The notes beneath the pieces were generated by a model, which saw nothing but the letters and a program-made list of their open reading frames with translations, was not told the origin of the DNA and made no database searches. The translations under genes were made by a program, and so were the position numbers. A DNA stretch of 64,000 nucleotides, taken from contig NZ_CACSJJ010000006.1 in the NCBI RefSeq assembly GCF_902706295.1, positions 62,001-126,000 of the forward strand. Reading direction: 5' to 3'. Position 1 is the first letter of the stretch. Each line of letters starts with the position of its first letter. The DNA is from Arthrobacter sp. 18067 (GTDB lineage: Bacteria > Actinomycetota > Actinomycetes > Actinomycetales > Micrococcaceae). This document shows, one piece after another, positions 51,210-59,996 of the stretch.

Positions 51210-52877
51210 TCAAGGCTTTAGGCGGACGTTTGTGAAAACTTCGTTGAGGACTGGTGAAGCCGGGTAGCTTTCCACCTTGTTGGACAACGCCAAGGCCGAG
51301 ATCGGGAAGGCAATCGGGACGGCAGGGACCGACGCCGCGATCTCCGCGTTGATGGCCTGGTACTGGGCGTTTCGGTCGTCCCCGTTGGGCATGGCACGTG
51401 CCCGCTCGATCTTGTGGAAGACTTCCGAATCCGAGTAGCCGAACTCTGCCCGGGTCTCACCGAACAGTGGCCCGAGGAAGTTGTCGGCGTCGGCGTAGGA
51501 GCCGTTCCAGCCCAGAAGGTGCAGGCCGCGGTCGCCCGCCGACTGAACCCGTTGCAGGTAACCGTCTTCCCAGTCCACTGGCACCGGCTTGATGTTGAAG
51601 CCCACTGCAACCAGTTGCCGGCTGATCTCGGCGTAAATCTTCTCAGGAGTGGGCATGTAGGCACGGGTGGCGTTCAAGGGGTAGTAGAACTTGATTTCCT
51701 CGCCCTTATAGCCCGCCTTTTCCAGCAGTTCCTTGGCCTTCTCCGGGTTGTACCCCAGGGAGGGGGCATTGTTGTTGAAGCCGCTGAGCTTGGGCGGCAC
51801 GAACTGTGATGCCTGCGCCGTGTTGTCGATGAAGAACCGGCGGATCAGCGTTTCCTTGTCGACTGCCATTTCGATTGCCTGGCGGACCTCGAGCTTTTCC
51901 AGGGGCGCCACGGCTTGGTTGATGCCGAGGTACATCACGGAGAAGGGGTCGCGTTGGATGATCTGGACACCCTTTTTGACCAATTGGTCAAAGGTCCCCG
52001 ACGTCACTAGGTCGTAGGCATCGATCTTGCCGTCCAGGAGGGCCTGCTGCCGCGTTTCAGCACGATCGTAGGGAATGAAGTTGATGGTGGCTATCTGGCC
52101 CCTGTTTCCCCAGTAGCCCTTGTAGCTGGAGAGCGCCACTTTGTTCTCGTCCCATGCGCTGAACTCATAGGGCCCCGTTCCTACGGGATGGGAGGCGTAG
52201 GCGGACACGGCCTGGCCATTGCGGGTCTGGTCAAGGACGTTGGCCTTTTGTGCTTCAAGGGCCGCCGGGGAGGAGATGGCGAAGGCGGGGAGCGTCAACG
52301 CCTTCAGGAAACCGGTGAAGGGGCGGGTCAGGTTGATTTGGACATCGTTGGCCGAGACCACCTTGCAGTCTTTGAAGATGGAGAACACCGGTTCGTCGGA
52401 GTAGGCCTTGAAAACACCTTGGAACGAGATCCCGGGTGCTTGCTTTCGGAGGTCTGCAGGGAAGGTGAACCAGCGGTTGAAGTTGGCGCAGACAGCAGAA
52501 GCGTCCAACGGCGTGCCGTCATGGAACGTTACTTCGGAGCGCAGCGTGAAATCGTAGCTGAGCCCGTTGTTGCTGTCCTTCCACTCCGTGGCAAGGAGGG
52601 GAGTGGTCTCACCTGTCGCGCCGTCGACGCCGACCAGTCCTTCGAGGACTTGGCGGGTGATCCGGTAGGACTCGGAATCGGCCGTCATGGCGGGGTCGAG
52701 CCCCAAGGGCATGGAGGCCGTGCCGAAGTTGAAGGTTGCAGTGGGTTCCACAGGGGCGGAACTGCTTGCTGACGAAGAGGGTGCCGGCCCGGGGGATCCG
52801 GTGCACGCTGCCAGTCCCAGAACCGCAACGGCAGCTCCGAACTGTACGGTCAGGCGACGCATTTTGCTGCTTGCCAC
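51210..52877 (-). CDS. ABC transporter substrate-binding lipoprotein (peptide/nickel family 5)
   Basis: A 555-residue lipoprotein. Signal peptide MRRLTVQFGAAVAVLGLAAC with lipobox LAAC, then a Ser/Ala/Pro linker and the SBP-family-5 fold: GLDPAMTADSESYRITRQVL, DGATGETTPLLATEWKDSNN, TFHDGTPLDASAVCANFNRW, HPVGTGPYEFSAWDENKVAL and FSVMYLGINQAVAPLEKLEV. It would bind peptides or similar ligands for an importer. No permease or ATPase gene is adjacent. GTG at 52877 has GGGG upstream; ATG at 52862 is possible. Confidence 0.87.
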   Translation of the reverse strand: MASSKMRRLTVQFGAAVAVLGLAACTGSPGPAPSSSASSSAPVEPTATFNFGTASMPLGLDPAMTADSESYRITRQVLEGLVGVDGATGETTPLLATEWKDSNNGLSYDFTLRSEVTFHDGTPLDASAVCANFNRWFTFPADLRKQAPGISFQGVFKAYSDEPVFSIFKDCKVVSANDVQINLTRPFTGFLKALTLPAFAISSPAALEAQKANVLDQTRNGQAVSAYASHPVGTGPYEFSAWDENKVALSSYKGYWGNRGQIATINFIPYDRAETRQQALLDGKIDAYDLVTSGTFDQLVKKGVQIIQRDPFSVMYLGINQAVAPLEKLEVRQAIEMAVDKETLIRRFFIDNTAQASQFVPPKLSGFNNNAPSLGYNPEKAKELLEKAGYKGEEIKFYYPLNATRAYMPTPEKIYAEISRQLVAVGFNIKPVPVDWEDGYLQRVQSAGDRGLHLLGWNGSYADADNFLGPLFGETRAEFGYSDSEVFHKIERARAMPNGDDRNAQYQAINAEIAASVPAVPIAFPISALALSNKVESYPASPVLNEVFTNVRLKP

Positions 52878-53002
52878 TCTTGTCCCCTCAAGCCGGTTGG
52901 AAGTACTGTGGCCGGCTTCGGCCAGACCGCATTCCAGTCTAGTTGAACGTCCTGAGTGCACCTCCCAGCGCATCTTCAGGAAGCCGTCCCCGCTGCTTGA
53001 GG

Positions 53003-53045
53003 AAAAACACCCCCGACTCTGCAGACTTCTGCGACCGGGGGTGTT
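53003..53045 (-). terminator. Terminator of the tRNA-Leu unit
   Basis: AACACCCCCG (53006-53015) pairs with CGGGGGTGTT (53036-53045). Read leftwards the stem is followed by TTTTTCC, so it ends transcription from the tRNA-Leu gene. Confidence 0.8.
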
Positions 53046-53058
53046 CCGTGTGGCCCAA

Positions 53059-53122
53059 GGCCACTGCGTTTCCTAACCACAGTGATTCACAACCACTGTG
53101 TTTCAGAACCACTATGCTTCTT
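53059..53122. repeat. 16-bp tandem repeat, four copies
   Basis: Copies start at 53059, 53075, 53091 and 53107 with an exact 16-base period: GGCCACTGCGTTTCCT, AACCACAGTGATTCAC, AACCACTGTGTTTCAG and AACCACTATGCTTCTT. A partial, out-of-phase echo (TTTCACACTGTG) follows. The array lies between the 3' end of tRNA-Leu and its terminator, so it is transcribed in the tRNA trailer. Confidence 0.75.
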
Positions 53123-53139
53123 CACACTGTTTCACACTG

Positions 53140-53221
53140 TGCGCAAGGGGGGACTTGAACCCCCACGCCCGAAGGCACAGGAACCTAAATCCTGCGTGTC
53201 TGCCAATTTCACCACTCGCGC
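53140..53221 (-). tRNA. tRNA-Leu (anticodon UAG)
   Basis: The leftward sequence folds as a tRNA: acceptor GCGCGAG pairs with CTTGCGC (one G-U), the anticodon stem is CAGGA/TCCTG around loop TTTAGGT (anticodon TAG), there is a variable arm of class II type (GTGCCTTCGGGCGT region), and the T arm GGGGG-TTCAAGT-CCCCC. The discriminator is A; CCA is not encoded. It reads CUA codons (and CUN by wobble). Confidence 0.95.
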
Positions 53222-53284
53222 TGGCCGGCAGGCGTGCCGTCCTGTTGGACGGACCCTGCCATATACCGGACTACAGTGTACCCG

Positions 53285-53758
53285 CTACTTGTCCAGCTTG
53301 AGGTCCCGGCGCAGCTTGGCAACGTGGCCCGTGGCGCGAACGTTGTACTGCGCCAGGGACACTTTTCCTTCGGGGTCGACAACGATGGTGGATCGGATCA
53401 GTCCCATATAGGTCTTGCCGTAGTTCTTCTTCTCACCCCACGCCGCATAGGCGTCCGCGACGGCGTGGTCTTCGTCCGAGAGGAGCGGGAATGTCAGTTG
53501 TTCCTCGGCCGAAAACTTTGCCAGCGCTTTGGCGGGATCGGGGGAGATGCCAACGACGTCGTAGCCGGCAGCCTGCAGGGACCCAAGGGTGTCGCGAAAG
53601 TCGCACGCCTCCTTGGTGCAGCCGGGCGTGGACGCTGCCGGGTAGAAATAGACGATGGTTTTTCGCCCACGGAAGTCCGACAGGCTGACGCTATTGCCCG
53701 TTTCGTCCGGAAGGGTGAAGTTCGGGGCAACGTCGCCCGGGATAAGTCGTTCTGCCAA
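53285..53758 (-). CDS. bcp: Thioredoxin-dependent peroxiredoxin (BCP/PrxQ)
   Basis: A 157-residue peroxidase that reduces peroxides using thioredoxin. The motif YFYPAASTPGCTKEACDFRD holds the peroxidatic cysteine and, five residues later, the second cysteine of the PrxQ type. DVVGISPD and FPLLSDEDHAVADAYAAWGE are also typical. The start is TTG at 53758, with AAGGAG six bases upstream; longer ATG frames are not supported. It is 63 bases upstream of the tRNA-Leu gene on the same strand, so read-through may reach the tRNA. Confidence 0.92.
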   Translation of the reverse strand: MAERLIPGDVAPNFTLPDETGNSVSLSDFRGRKTIVYFYPAASTPGCTKEACDFRDTLGSLQAAGYDVVGISPDPAKALAKFSAEEQLTFPLLSDEDHAVADAYAAWGEKKNYGKTYMGLIRSTIVVDPEGKVSLAQYNVRATGHVAKLRRDLKLDK

Positions 53759-53842
53759 AATATGCTCCTTGCTTACGATCGCGATTTCCCAGTTTAGTGC
53801 GGAGAAGCCGCGTCTCATCCCCTCCACGCATATACTGTCGGC

Positions 53843-54310
53843 ATGCCAGATATGGAGAGATGGCCCACCACCCGATTGCTTTCGACAGCTGCACGCCTGG
53901 TGGAAATCTCGTGGAACGAAAAACTGAAGTCCATCGGCCTTACCCACGCCGGAGTCATTGCCATGCAGGTGCTTGCCGCCAAGGGTGCAATTACGCAGGC
54001 GGCGCTGGCCGAAGTTGCGCGGGTCAAGGCCCAGACAATGGGCACCACCCTCGCGCGGCTGGAGTTGCACGGGCACATCACCCGCCAACGCAGCGACTCC
54101 GACCGCAGGAGCCACGTGGTCACCCTTACCGAGGCCGGGAGCGCAGCCCTCGCGGAAGCCGTAAAGCTTGAGCAGGATGTCTTGTCCCCTGTTGCCGTTG
54201 ATACCGCACGGTTGCGGGAGGAACTAAGGATAGTAGTCCGGGGGTTGGCTGGCCTGCCGGCCCCGGAAACGGATTCCACGGAGAATGGCACCGACGTACC
54301 CCAAGTTTGA
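53843..54310 (+). CDS. MarR-family regulator
   Basis: A 155-residue MarR protein: TTRLLSTAARLVEISWNEKL, LTHAGVIAMQVLAAKGAITQ, AALAEVARVKAQTMGTTLAR as DNA-recognition helices, LELHGHITRQRSDSDRRSHV as the wing and a C-terminal helix with VAVDTARLREELRIVVRGL. It diverges from bcp, separated by 84 bases, so it may regulate that peroxidase in response to oxidants, although no conserved cysteine is present in the N-terminal part. A hairpin (54315-54345) follows the stop. Confidence 0.86.
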   Translation: MPDMERWPTTRLLSTAARLVEISWNEKLKSIGLTHAGVIAMQVLAAKGAITQAALAEVARVKAQTMGTTLARLELHGHITRQRSDSDRRSHVVTLTEAGSAALAEAVKLEQDVLSPVAVDTARLREELRIVVRGLAGLPAPETDSTENGTDVPQV

Positions 54311-54314
54311 AGAA

Positions 54315-54345
54315 CGCCAGGGTTTCCCTCCCGGGAAGCCCTGGC
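54315..54345 (+). terminator. Hairpin after the MarR gene
   Basis: CGCCAGGG pairs with CCCTGGCG, extended by TTCC/GGAA inside. No T run follows, so termination strength is uncertain. Confidence 0.5.
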
Positions 54346-54354
54346 GGAGAAGCA

Positions 54355-54397
54355 AGAAAGGCTCCGGATCGTGGAATACGATCCGGAGCCTTTCTTC
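54355..54397 (-). terminator. Terminator of the downstream tRNA-Lys copy
   Basis: A 19-base stem AAGAAAGGCTCCGGATCGT (54355-54373) pairs with its complement at 54379-54397. Read leftwards it ends in T-rich CTTTCTTG and lies two bases from the tRNA 3' end. Confidence 0.85.
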
Positions 54398-54398
54398 T

Positions 54399-54474
54399 TG
54401 GTGCACCCCCCGGGACTCGAACCCGGAACCCATTGATTAAGAGTCAATTGCTCTGCCAGTTGAGCTAGAGGTGC
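54399..54474 (-). tRNA. tRNA-Lys (anticodon CUU), copy 1
   Basis: Leftward tRNA with acceptor GCACCTC/GGGGTGC (one U-G), D arm AGCTCAACTGGCAGAGC, anticodon stem ATTGA/TCAAT around CTCTTAA (anticodon CTT), T arm CCGGG-TTCGAGT-CCCGG, discriminator A and encoded CCA. It is identical to the copy at 54667-54742. Confidence 0.97.
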
Positions 54475-54628
54475 AGCTTTTTGTCGGGGCGCTTCGAGTA
54501 ATTCGCATTCCTCGGCGAGCTCCGCAACGACAAATAACTCTACACCACTTTTTGCAGGCTCGTGACCATGGAGGGGCGAGCGTGATGCACGCCATGTAAT
54601 TGCTTTCAAGGATTTCCCGGGAAAGCAA

Positions 54629-54663
54629 AAAGGCCTTGGAGCGAAATTCACTCCAAGGCCTTT
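54629..54663 (-). terminator. Terminator of the upstream tRNA-Lys copy
   Basis: AAAGGCCTTGGAG (54629-54641) pairs with CTCCAAGGCCTTT (54651-54663). Read leftwards a T run follows (54631-54627). It lies three bases after the tRNA copy at 54667. Confidence 0.9.
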
Positions 54664-54666
54664 CTT

Positions 54667-54742
54667 TGGTGCACCCCCCGGGACTCGAACCCGGAACCCA
54701 TTGATTAAGAGTCAATTGCTCTGCCAGTTGAGCTAGAGGTGC
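54667..54742 (-). tRNA. tRNA-Lys (anticodon CUU), copy 2
   Basis: Same sequence as copy 1, including the encoded CCA end. Each copy has its own hairpin terminator with an unrelated stem, and a similar upstream block (54505-54550 and 54774-54819), showing that the whole unit was duplicated with a spacing of 268 bp. Confidence 0.97.
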
Positions 54743-54773
54743 AGCTGTTGAATTCGATCAACCCAGGGGCTTT

Positions 54774-54819
54774 TCATTCCCCGGCGATCTCCGCAACGAC
54801 ATGTAACTCTACACGACTT
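54774..54819 (-). promoter_or_regulatory. Conserved promoter-proximal block of tRNA-Lys genes
   Basis: This block and its homologue at 54505-54550 share CCGCAACGACA, TAACTCTACAC and flanking bases 30-31 bases upstream of each tRNA. Read leftwards both contain TAGAGTTA, a good -10 candidate. Conservation beyond the tRNA itself suggests it is the promoter and 5' leader. Confidence 0.5.
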
Positions 54820-54859
54820 CCACCGAAGTGGGAAATCGCCTCTCAACCGGCTGTGAACC

Positions 54860-56005
54860 TCAGGATGAGCCCCGCAGGATCAGCACGAAGTCGGGGTTTT
54901 TGTTGTTGCTCAGGACCCACAGCGTGCCGTCCGGAGCTCGGGCCACGTCCCGCAGGCGCCCATATTCGCCTGTGAAATAGCCCACAGGTTCACCAGCTGT
55001 CTCGCCTTTGAGCGGAACGGCCCAGAGCCGCTGACCTCGCAGGGCACCCGTGTAGGCCACGCCGTCCACGATTTCCAGCCCACTTGGGGATGCCTCGGAT
55101 GTTGAGGGCCATACGACCTTGGCGTCGATCAGTCCGGCCCTGCCGGGCGCGCCGGTCACTGACGGCCATCCGTAGTTGCCTCCCGGCGTTATGAGGTTCA
55201 GTTCGTCATCCACGTCCGGACCAAACTCGCTGGCCCATAACCTTCCTTCGCTGTCCCATGCCAAGCCCTGGACATTGCGATGACCGTAGCTGTAGACGGG
55301 ATTTTCGCCGAACGGATTTCCCGGGGCGGGACGTCCTTCCGGAGTAAGGCGCAGGATCTTGCCACCCAGGGCATTTGTGTCCTGCGGCTGTTCCCTGCGC
55401 TGCGAGTCGCCTGTCCCTACGTACAGGAATCCATCGGGGCCAAAGCGGATCCGGCCACCGTTATGGGTTGATGCCTTGGATATGCCGGTGAAGATTACTT
55501 CCGGGTCGCCGAGTGACAGCCTCCCCCCTGCGTCCTCGTCGAGCCGCATCCGCGCAATACGGTTGTCGCTCGCAGAAGTGAAATAGGCATACAGCCAACG
55601 GTCTGTGGGGAACATCGGCGACAAAGCAAGACCCAGCAGGCCGCCTTCGCCTCCGGGATCGACGCCGGGAATCTCGCCTATTGTTGTGGCCCGGCCGTCG
55701 CGAATGCCCTTGACCTGGGCGGAATCGCGCTCGGATACCACCGCTGTGCCGTTCGGCAGGAAGACGACGGACCATGGGAGCTGCAACCCGACGTCGAGCT
55801 TTCCCAGTACATCAGTGGCGGGCTGGGTGCCCAGTGTGCCCTGACCGCCCCCAGGGCTGGCAGTTGAGGAGGTGGCTGTCGCGCCAGGGGTCGCTGCAGA
55901 TCCCGGGGACGATGGACTGCCCGTGCATGACGCCAGTGCCAGGATCAAGGCGAAAGCAGAGGCAGGCACGAGGGAGGTTCGCCCTACCACTGCGCGCCCG
56001 CCCAT
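54860..56005 (-). CDS. PQQ-type sugar dehydrogenase lipoprotein (glucose/sorbosone family)
   Basis: A 381-residue lipoprotein (lipobox LASC after FALILALAS) with the six-bladed propeller of the soluble glucose/sorbosone dehydrogenases: LPWSVVFLPNGTAVVSERD, PGVDPGGEGGLLGLALSPMF, ISKASTHNGGRIRFGPDGFL, YVGTGDSQRREQPQDTNALG, GHRNVQGLAWDSEGRLWASE and NYGWPSVTG. It may oxidise sugars outside the cell if PQQ is available; many actinobacterial relatives have no proven activity. The ATG at 56005 precedes the signal peptide; the longer frame has no support. A sunset-domain gene lies 38 bases upstream on the same strand. Confidence 0.84.
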   Translation of the reverse strand: MGGRAVVGRTSLVPASAFALILALASCTGSPSSPGSAATPGATATSSTASPGGGQGTLGTQPATDVLGKLDVGLQLPWSVVFLPNGTAVVSERDSAQVKGIRDGRATTIGEIPGVDPGGEGGLLGLALSPMFPTDRWLYAYFTSASDNRIARMRLDEDAGGRLSLGDPEVIFTGISKASTHNGGRIRFGPDGFLYVGTGDSQRREQPQDTNALGGKILRLTPEGRPAPGNPFGENPVYSYGHRNVQGLAWDSEGRLWASEFGPDVDDELNLITPGGNYGWPSVTGAPGRAGLIDAKVVWPSTSEASPSGLEIVDGVAYTGALRGQRLWAVPLKGETAGEPVGYFTGEYGRLRDVARAPDGTLWVLSNNKNPDFVLILRGSS

Positions 56006-56043
56006 GTCTGCGTCCGTTACCGATGCCTGCGGATACAGCCGGT

Positions 56044-56997
56044 TCAGTGCCTGTTGCGCCTGGGTGGCCGGAAGCCTGCAGCTTCTGCATGTGCGGCCGA
56101 CTCGAACCACACGTCCGCGGTGACGTCGTCGTACCCGGCCGCGTCTTCGTCGTGGTACGTCATGTCGGCGGCGTTGGCCTTCACGAGGTAGCCATCTCCT
56201 GGATTGCTGGAGGACCCGTTTCCATAAGGGTGTTCGGCGGCAAGGTGCCCGGATGTCGCGGAATCCTCAGCCGCCGCAGACTCTGCGCCCGGCAGCGTAG
56301 GGGAGTGCGCATCGGTGTATTCATGGTGATGGACCGGGGCGCCGCTCTCATCGGTCCATGACGATTCCCACTCCGCCTTGTCGGCTGCGTCGTCGGCCCT
56401 GCTGACATCATCGGCGGTCACCTGGGGCGAAGGCGCCGGTGTTGGTGGTGCCGGAGACTGCGCTGCGGCGGCTGGTTGTGAAGAACCTGCATCCCAGTCG
56501 TCAACGTCGCCGGCGTCGGCAGCGTGCAGTTTCGCATCGGTGTCCACTTCGGGCTCGTCCACCACCGGCTCCTCGATCACCGGCTCCTCAATCACAGGTG
56601 CGGCTATGACAGGCTCTTCCACCGTCAAGCCCGGAGTTTCCGCTGGTTGGGGTTTGGGGGAGTGGGTCTCCGGCACATCGTCGAGGTCGCCTGTGGAGGA
56701 GCCGCTGGTGGTCTCTTCATCCCTGCCGGCCTTTATCCCGCTTGGTTCGTCACTGATGGATTCTTCCCCGGCGGGGCCGCTGCCCTCGGCGGCTGCCTTG
56801 CCCAAATTTGTTACCCCGGCCAGGCCGGCTACTCCTGCTGTCGCGGCGGCTGCATCCGGAAGGGGCGAGGTGTTGCTGGGCTCCATTGCGGCAGGAGCAT
56901 GGGTTGAGACGGAATTACGTGCTTTGTTGCGGTTCATTAGCCACCAGACAATAGCAATGACCAACACAATGACAATGACCCAAATTAACCAGTCCAT
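56044..56997 (-). CDS. Sunset-domain membrane protein with VEEP-type repeats
   Basis: A 317-residue protein with an N-terminal transmembrane helix (MDWLIWVIVIVLVIAIVWWL), a long acidic low-complexity region including the repeats EEPVIAAPVIEEPVIEEPVV (about residues 130-150), and a C-terminal conserved segment GDGYLVKANAADMTYH through DVWFESAAHAEAAGFRPP. That ending matches what is called the sunset domain, found at the C-terminus of several actinobacterial proteins and of some ribosomal L17 proteins. The function is unknown. It would be displayed mostly in the cytoplasm or at the wall, depending on topology. Confidence 0.75.
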   Translation of the reverse strand: MDWLIWVIVIVLVIAIVWWLMNRNKARNSVSTHAPAAMEPSNTSPLPDAAAATAGVAGLAGVTNLGKAAAEGSGPAGEESISDEPSGIKAGRDEETTSGSSTGDLDDVPETHSPKPQPAETPGLTVEEPVIAAPVIEEPVIEEPVVDEPEVDTDAKLHAADAGDVDDWDAGSSQPAAAAQSPAPPTPAPSPQVTADDVSRADDAADKAEWESSWTDESGAPVHHHEYTDAHSPTLPGAESAAAEDSATSGHLAAEHPYGNGSSSNPGDGYLVKANAADMTYHDEDAAGYDDVTADVWFESAAHAEAAGFRPPRRNRH

Positions 56998-57178
56998 GGT
57001 GGATGCCCTTCTGCTCACAGCGGTGCAGTTCGTGGTGTTCCTGACGTTACGTGCCTCCTAATGGGCTGTCCAGCGTTTGACCTGCTGTTCCATGGAACTT
57101 AATCAGCGTGCTGAGGAATGTGCCGGGGCCGCAAAATGCCGTGGAAAGGAATTCGGGCGGGTCCCCTAGGCTGGCTGA

Positions 57179-58111
57179 ATGGACTTCAAAAGGTTGCAGA
57201 TTCTGCGCGAGTTGGCAGACCGGCAAAGCGTCGGCGCAACGGCTGATGCCATGAATGTCACGGCTTCGGCTGTCTCCCAGCAGTTGAAGGCCCTGCAGGC
57301 GGAAATCGGCGTTGTGCTCGTGGAGAAAGTGGGCAGGGGTGTTCAGCTCACGGAGGCCGGACACGCGATGGCCGCCGCTGCCGCCGACGTCGCCACGGCC
57401 ATGGCAAAGGCGGAATCCACCATCGACACCTATAGGAAGGGCTGGCAGGCGCGCGTTTCGGCAGCTTTCTTCCCCAGTGCGGCCGAGATGCTGTTGCCCG
57501 GGGTGTTGCATCGGGTCGCGGCTGTGGACGGCCTCACCTTTGATGCCCACTTCGAGGACCCGGGTACGGCCCATTTCGCGCCCCTGGTGGCGGATTACGA
57601 CATAGTCCTTGCCCACAGCGTGGACGGGCCCGAGGTTTTTGCGCGTCAGGGACTGACGGTGGTGCCGCTGCTGGAAGAAGCCCTGGATGTCGCGATGCCT
57701 GCCGGCCACCCCTTGGCGGCCAAGGCGGGGTTGAGTCCTGAGGACGTCGTGGATTACCCCTGGATCGGTGTCCCGGAGGGATTCCCTTTCGACACCGTGC
57801 TTCGGCAGATCGAACTGCAAGCCGGCAGGCAGGCTTCGAGGGGCCAGCGGTATCCGGATCTGAGGGTGCTTGAAGCCCTCGTGGGTGCCGGCCACGGGAT
57901 CTGCCTTCTCCCGCGTTATACGGCCCGGGCCAGTGCACGACGGGGTTTGGTCCTTCGGCCGCTCACGGATGTTAAAGCCAGCAGGAGCATCGTTGCCTTG
58001 CTGCGCCAGGAGGTTGCCGCGCGGGCTACCATCTCGCTGGTGGTGGACATGCTCAAGGACGAGGCAGCCGCAATCGGCAGGGAACTCCAAGAATCCCACC
58101 ACGACATATGA
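57179..58111 (+). CDS. LysR-family transcriptional regulator
   Basis: A 310-residue regulator with N-terminal helix-turn-helix (FKRLQILRELADRQSVGATA, then AMNVTASAVSQQLKALQAEI) and an effector-binding domain (VSAAFFPSAAEMLLPGVLHR, then DVAMPAGHPLAAKAG and LVGAGHGICLLPRY). It stands 96 bases before ilvD in the same direction. Regulation of ilvD is possible but LysR genes more often control divergent genes, and upstream here is the sunset-domain gene. Effector unknown. Confidence 0.88.
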   Translation: MDFKRLQILRELADRQSVGATADAMNVTASAVSQQLKALQAEIGVVLVEKVGRGVQLTEAGHAMAAAAADVATAMAKAESTIDTYRKGWQARVSAAFFPSAAEMLLPGVLHRVAAVDGLTFDAHFEDPGTAHFAPLVADYDIVLAHSVDGPEVFARQGLTVVPLLEEALDVAMPAGHPLAAKAGLSPEDVVDYPWIGVPEGFPFDTVLRQIELQAGRQASRGQRYPDLRVLEALVGAGHGICLLPRYTARASARRGLVLRPLTDVKASRSIVALLRQEVAARATISLVVDMLKDEAAAIGRELQESHHDI

Positions 58112-58207
58112 GGTCCGGACCAGGATATGACCGCAATATTCGGCTGATCACGCATAAACCGGCAGAGAACAGTACTGGCGGACTCGAGGGACCCATAGAC
58201 TTTGCTC

Positions 58208-59929
58208 ATGAGTGACACCACCCAGATTGCGACAGACAACACGCCGGACATCAAGCCCCGCAGCCGGGTCGTCACCGACGGCATTCACGCGGCACCTGCC
58301 CGTGGCATGTTCCGTGCGGTCGGCATGGGCGACGACGACTTCGCCAAACCCCAAATTGGTGTCGCCAGTTCATGGAATGAGATCACCCCCTGCAACCTCT
58401 CCCTCAACCGCCTCGCGCAGGGTGCCAAAGAAGGCGTCCACGCCGGCGGTGGCTTCCCGATGCAGTTCGGCACCATATCCGTGTCAGACGGCATTTCCAT
58501 GGGCCATGAGGGAATGCACTTCTCCCTCGTTTCCCGCGAAGTCATTGCCGACTCCGTGGAAACCGTCATGCAGGCCGAGCGCATCGACGGCTCGGTTCTC
58601 CTGGCGGGCTGCGATAAGTCCCTTCCGGGCATGCTCATGGCCGCTGCCCGCCTGGACCTTGCCGCAGTCTTCCTCTACGCCGGCTCCATCATGCCGGGTT
58701 GGGTCAAGCTTGAGGACGGCTCGGAGAAGGAAGTCACCCTGATTGACGCCTTCGAAGCCGTTGGTGCCTGCGCTGCCGGCAAGATGAGCTTGGAGGACCT
58801 CACCCGCATCGAAAAGGCCATTTGTCCCGGCGAAGGCGCCTGTGGAGGAATGTACACCGCCAACACCATGGCTTGCATTGGCGAGGCCCTGGGCATGTCC
58901 CTTCCGGGCTCGGCCGCCCCACCCTCGGCAGACCGCCGTCGTGATGACTTTGCACGCAAGTCCGGCGAAGCGGTAGTCAACCTGCTGCGCCTGGGCATCA
59001 CGGCCCGCGACATCATGACTAAGAAGGCGTTCGAGAATGCTATTGCCGTCACCATGGCATTCGGTGGTTCCACCAACGCCGTGCTGCACCTCCTGGCCAT
59101 TGCCCGCGAGGCGGAAGTCGAGCTGACGCTCGATGACTTCAACCGCATTGGTGACAAGATTCCGCACCTCGGGGACCTCAAGCCTTTCGGCCGCTACGTC
59201 ATGACTGACGTGGACAAGATCGGCGGCGTGCCGGTCATCATGAAGGCGCTGCTCGACGCCGGACTGCTGCATGGCGACTGCCTCACCGTTACCGGCAAGA
59301 CGCTGGCCGAAAACCTCGCCTCGATCAACCCGCCGGACCTTGACGGCAAGATCCTCCGCGCGTTGGACAACCCCATCCACAAGACCGGCGGCATCACCAT
59401 CCTCCACGGCACCATGGCCCCGGAAGGAGCCGTGGTGAAGAGCGCCGGCTTCGACGCCGACGTCTTCGAGGGTACCGCCCGCGTGTTCGAGCGTGAGCAG
59501 GGCGCCCTGAACGCGCTGGACAATGGCGAAATCCATAAGGGCGATGTTGTGGTCATCCGCTACGAAGGACCCAAGGGCGGCCCCGGCATGCGGGAGATGC
59601 TGGCGATCACCGGGGCCATCAAGGGCGCGGGCCTGGGCAAGGACGTCCTCCTGCTCACCGATGGCCGTTTCTCGGGTGGTACCACGGGCCTGTGCATCGG
59701 CCACGTTGCGCCGGAAGCGGTCGACGGCGGTCCTATCGCCTTTGTGAAGGATGGCGACCGCATCCGCGTCGACATCGCGGCCCGATCGTTCGACCTCCTG
59801 GTTGACGAAGCCGAGCTTGAAGCCCGCAAGGTGGGCTGGGAGCCGCTGCCGGCCAAGTTCACCAAGGGTGTCCTGGCCAAATACGCCAAGTTGGTCCACA
59901 GCGCCTCCACTGGGGCGTACTGCGGGTAG
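58208..59929 (+). CDS. ilvD: Dihydroxy-acid dehydratase
   Basis: A 573-residue Fe-S enzyme that dehydrates dihydroxy-isovalerate and dihydroxy-methylvalerate, the third common step of Val and Ile synthesis. It shows [57 protein letters not shown] and [20 protein letters not shown] with the cluster cysteines. The ATG at 58208 is chosen, TTG at 58202 being in frame; there is no clear ribosome binding site and the message may be leaderless. A terminator-like stem follows (59941-59970), so it is expressed separately from ilvBNC. Confidence 0.95.
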   Translation: MSDTTQIATDNTPDIKPRSRVVTDGIHAAPARGMFRAVGMGDDDFAKPQIGVASSWNEITPCNLSLNRLAQGAKEGVHAGGGFPMQFGTISVSDGISMGHEGMHFSLVSREVIADSVETVMQAERIDGSVLLAGCDKSLPGMLMAAARLDLAAVFLYAGSIMPGWVKLEDGSEKEVTLIDAFEAVGACAAGKMSLEDLTRIEKAICPGEGACGGMYTANTMACIGEALGMSLPGSAAPPSADRRRDDFARKSGEAVVNLLRLGITARDIMTKKAFENAIAVTMAFGGSTNAVLHLLAIAREAEVELTLDDFNRIGDKIPHLGDLKPFGRYVMTDVDKIGGVPVIMKALLDAGLLHGDCLTVTGKTLAENLASINPPDLDGKILRALDNPIHKTGGITILHGTMAPEGAVVKSAGFDADVFEGTARVFEREQGALNALDNGEIHKGDVVVIRYEGPKGGPGMREMLAITGAIKGAGLGKDVLLLTDGRFSGGTTGLCIGHVAPEAVDGGPIAFVKDGDRIRVDIAARSFDLLVDEAELEARKVGWEPLPAKFTKGVLAKYAKLVHSASTGAYCG

Positions 59930-59940
59930 TTCCTGCCGTA

Positions 59941-59970
59941 GACTCCGGCTGCCTTGAGACAGCCGGAGTC
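59941..59970 (+). terminator. Hairpin after ilvD
   Basis: GACTCCGGCTG (59941-59951) pairs perfectly with CAGCCGGAGTC (59960-59970) around an eight-base loop. There is no T run. It separates ilvD from the ilvBNC control region. Confidence 0.6.
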
Positions 59971-59996
59971 CGGTGGGCGGACAATGCTGTCCAAAT

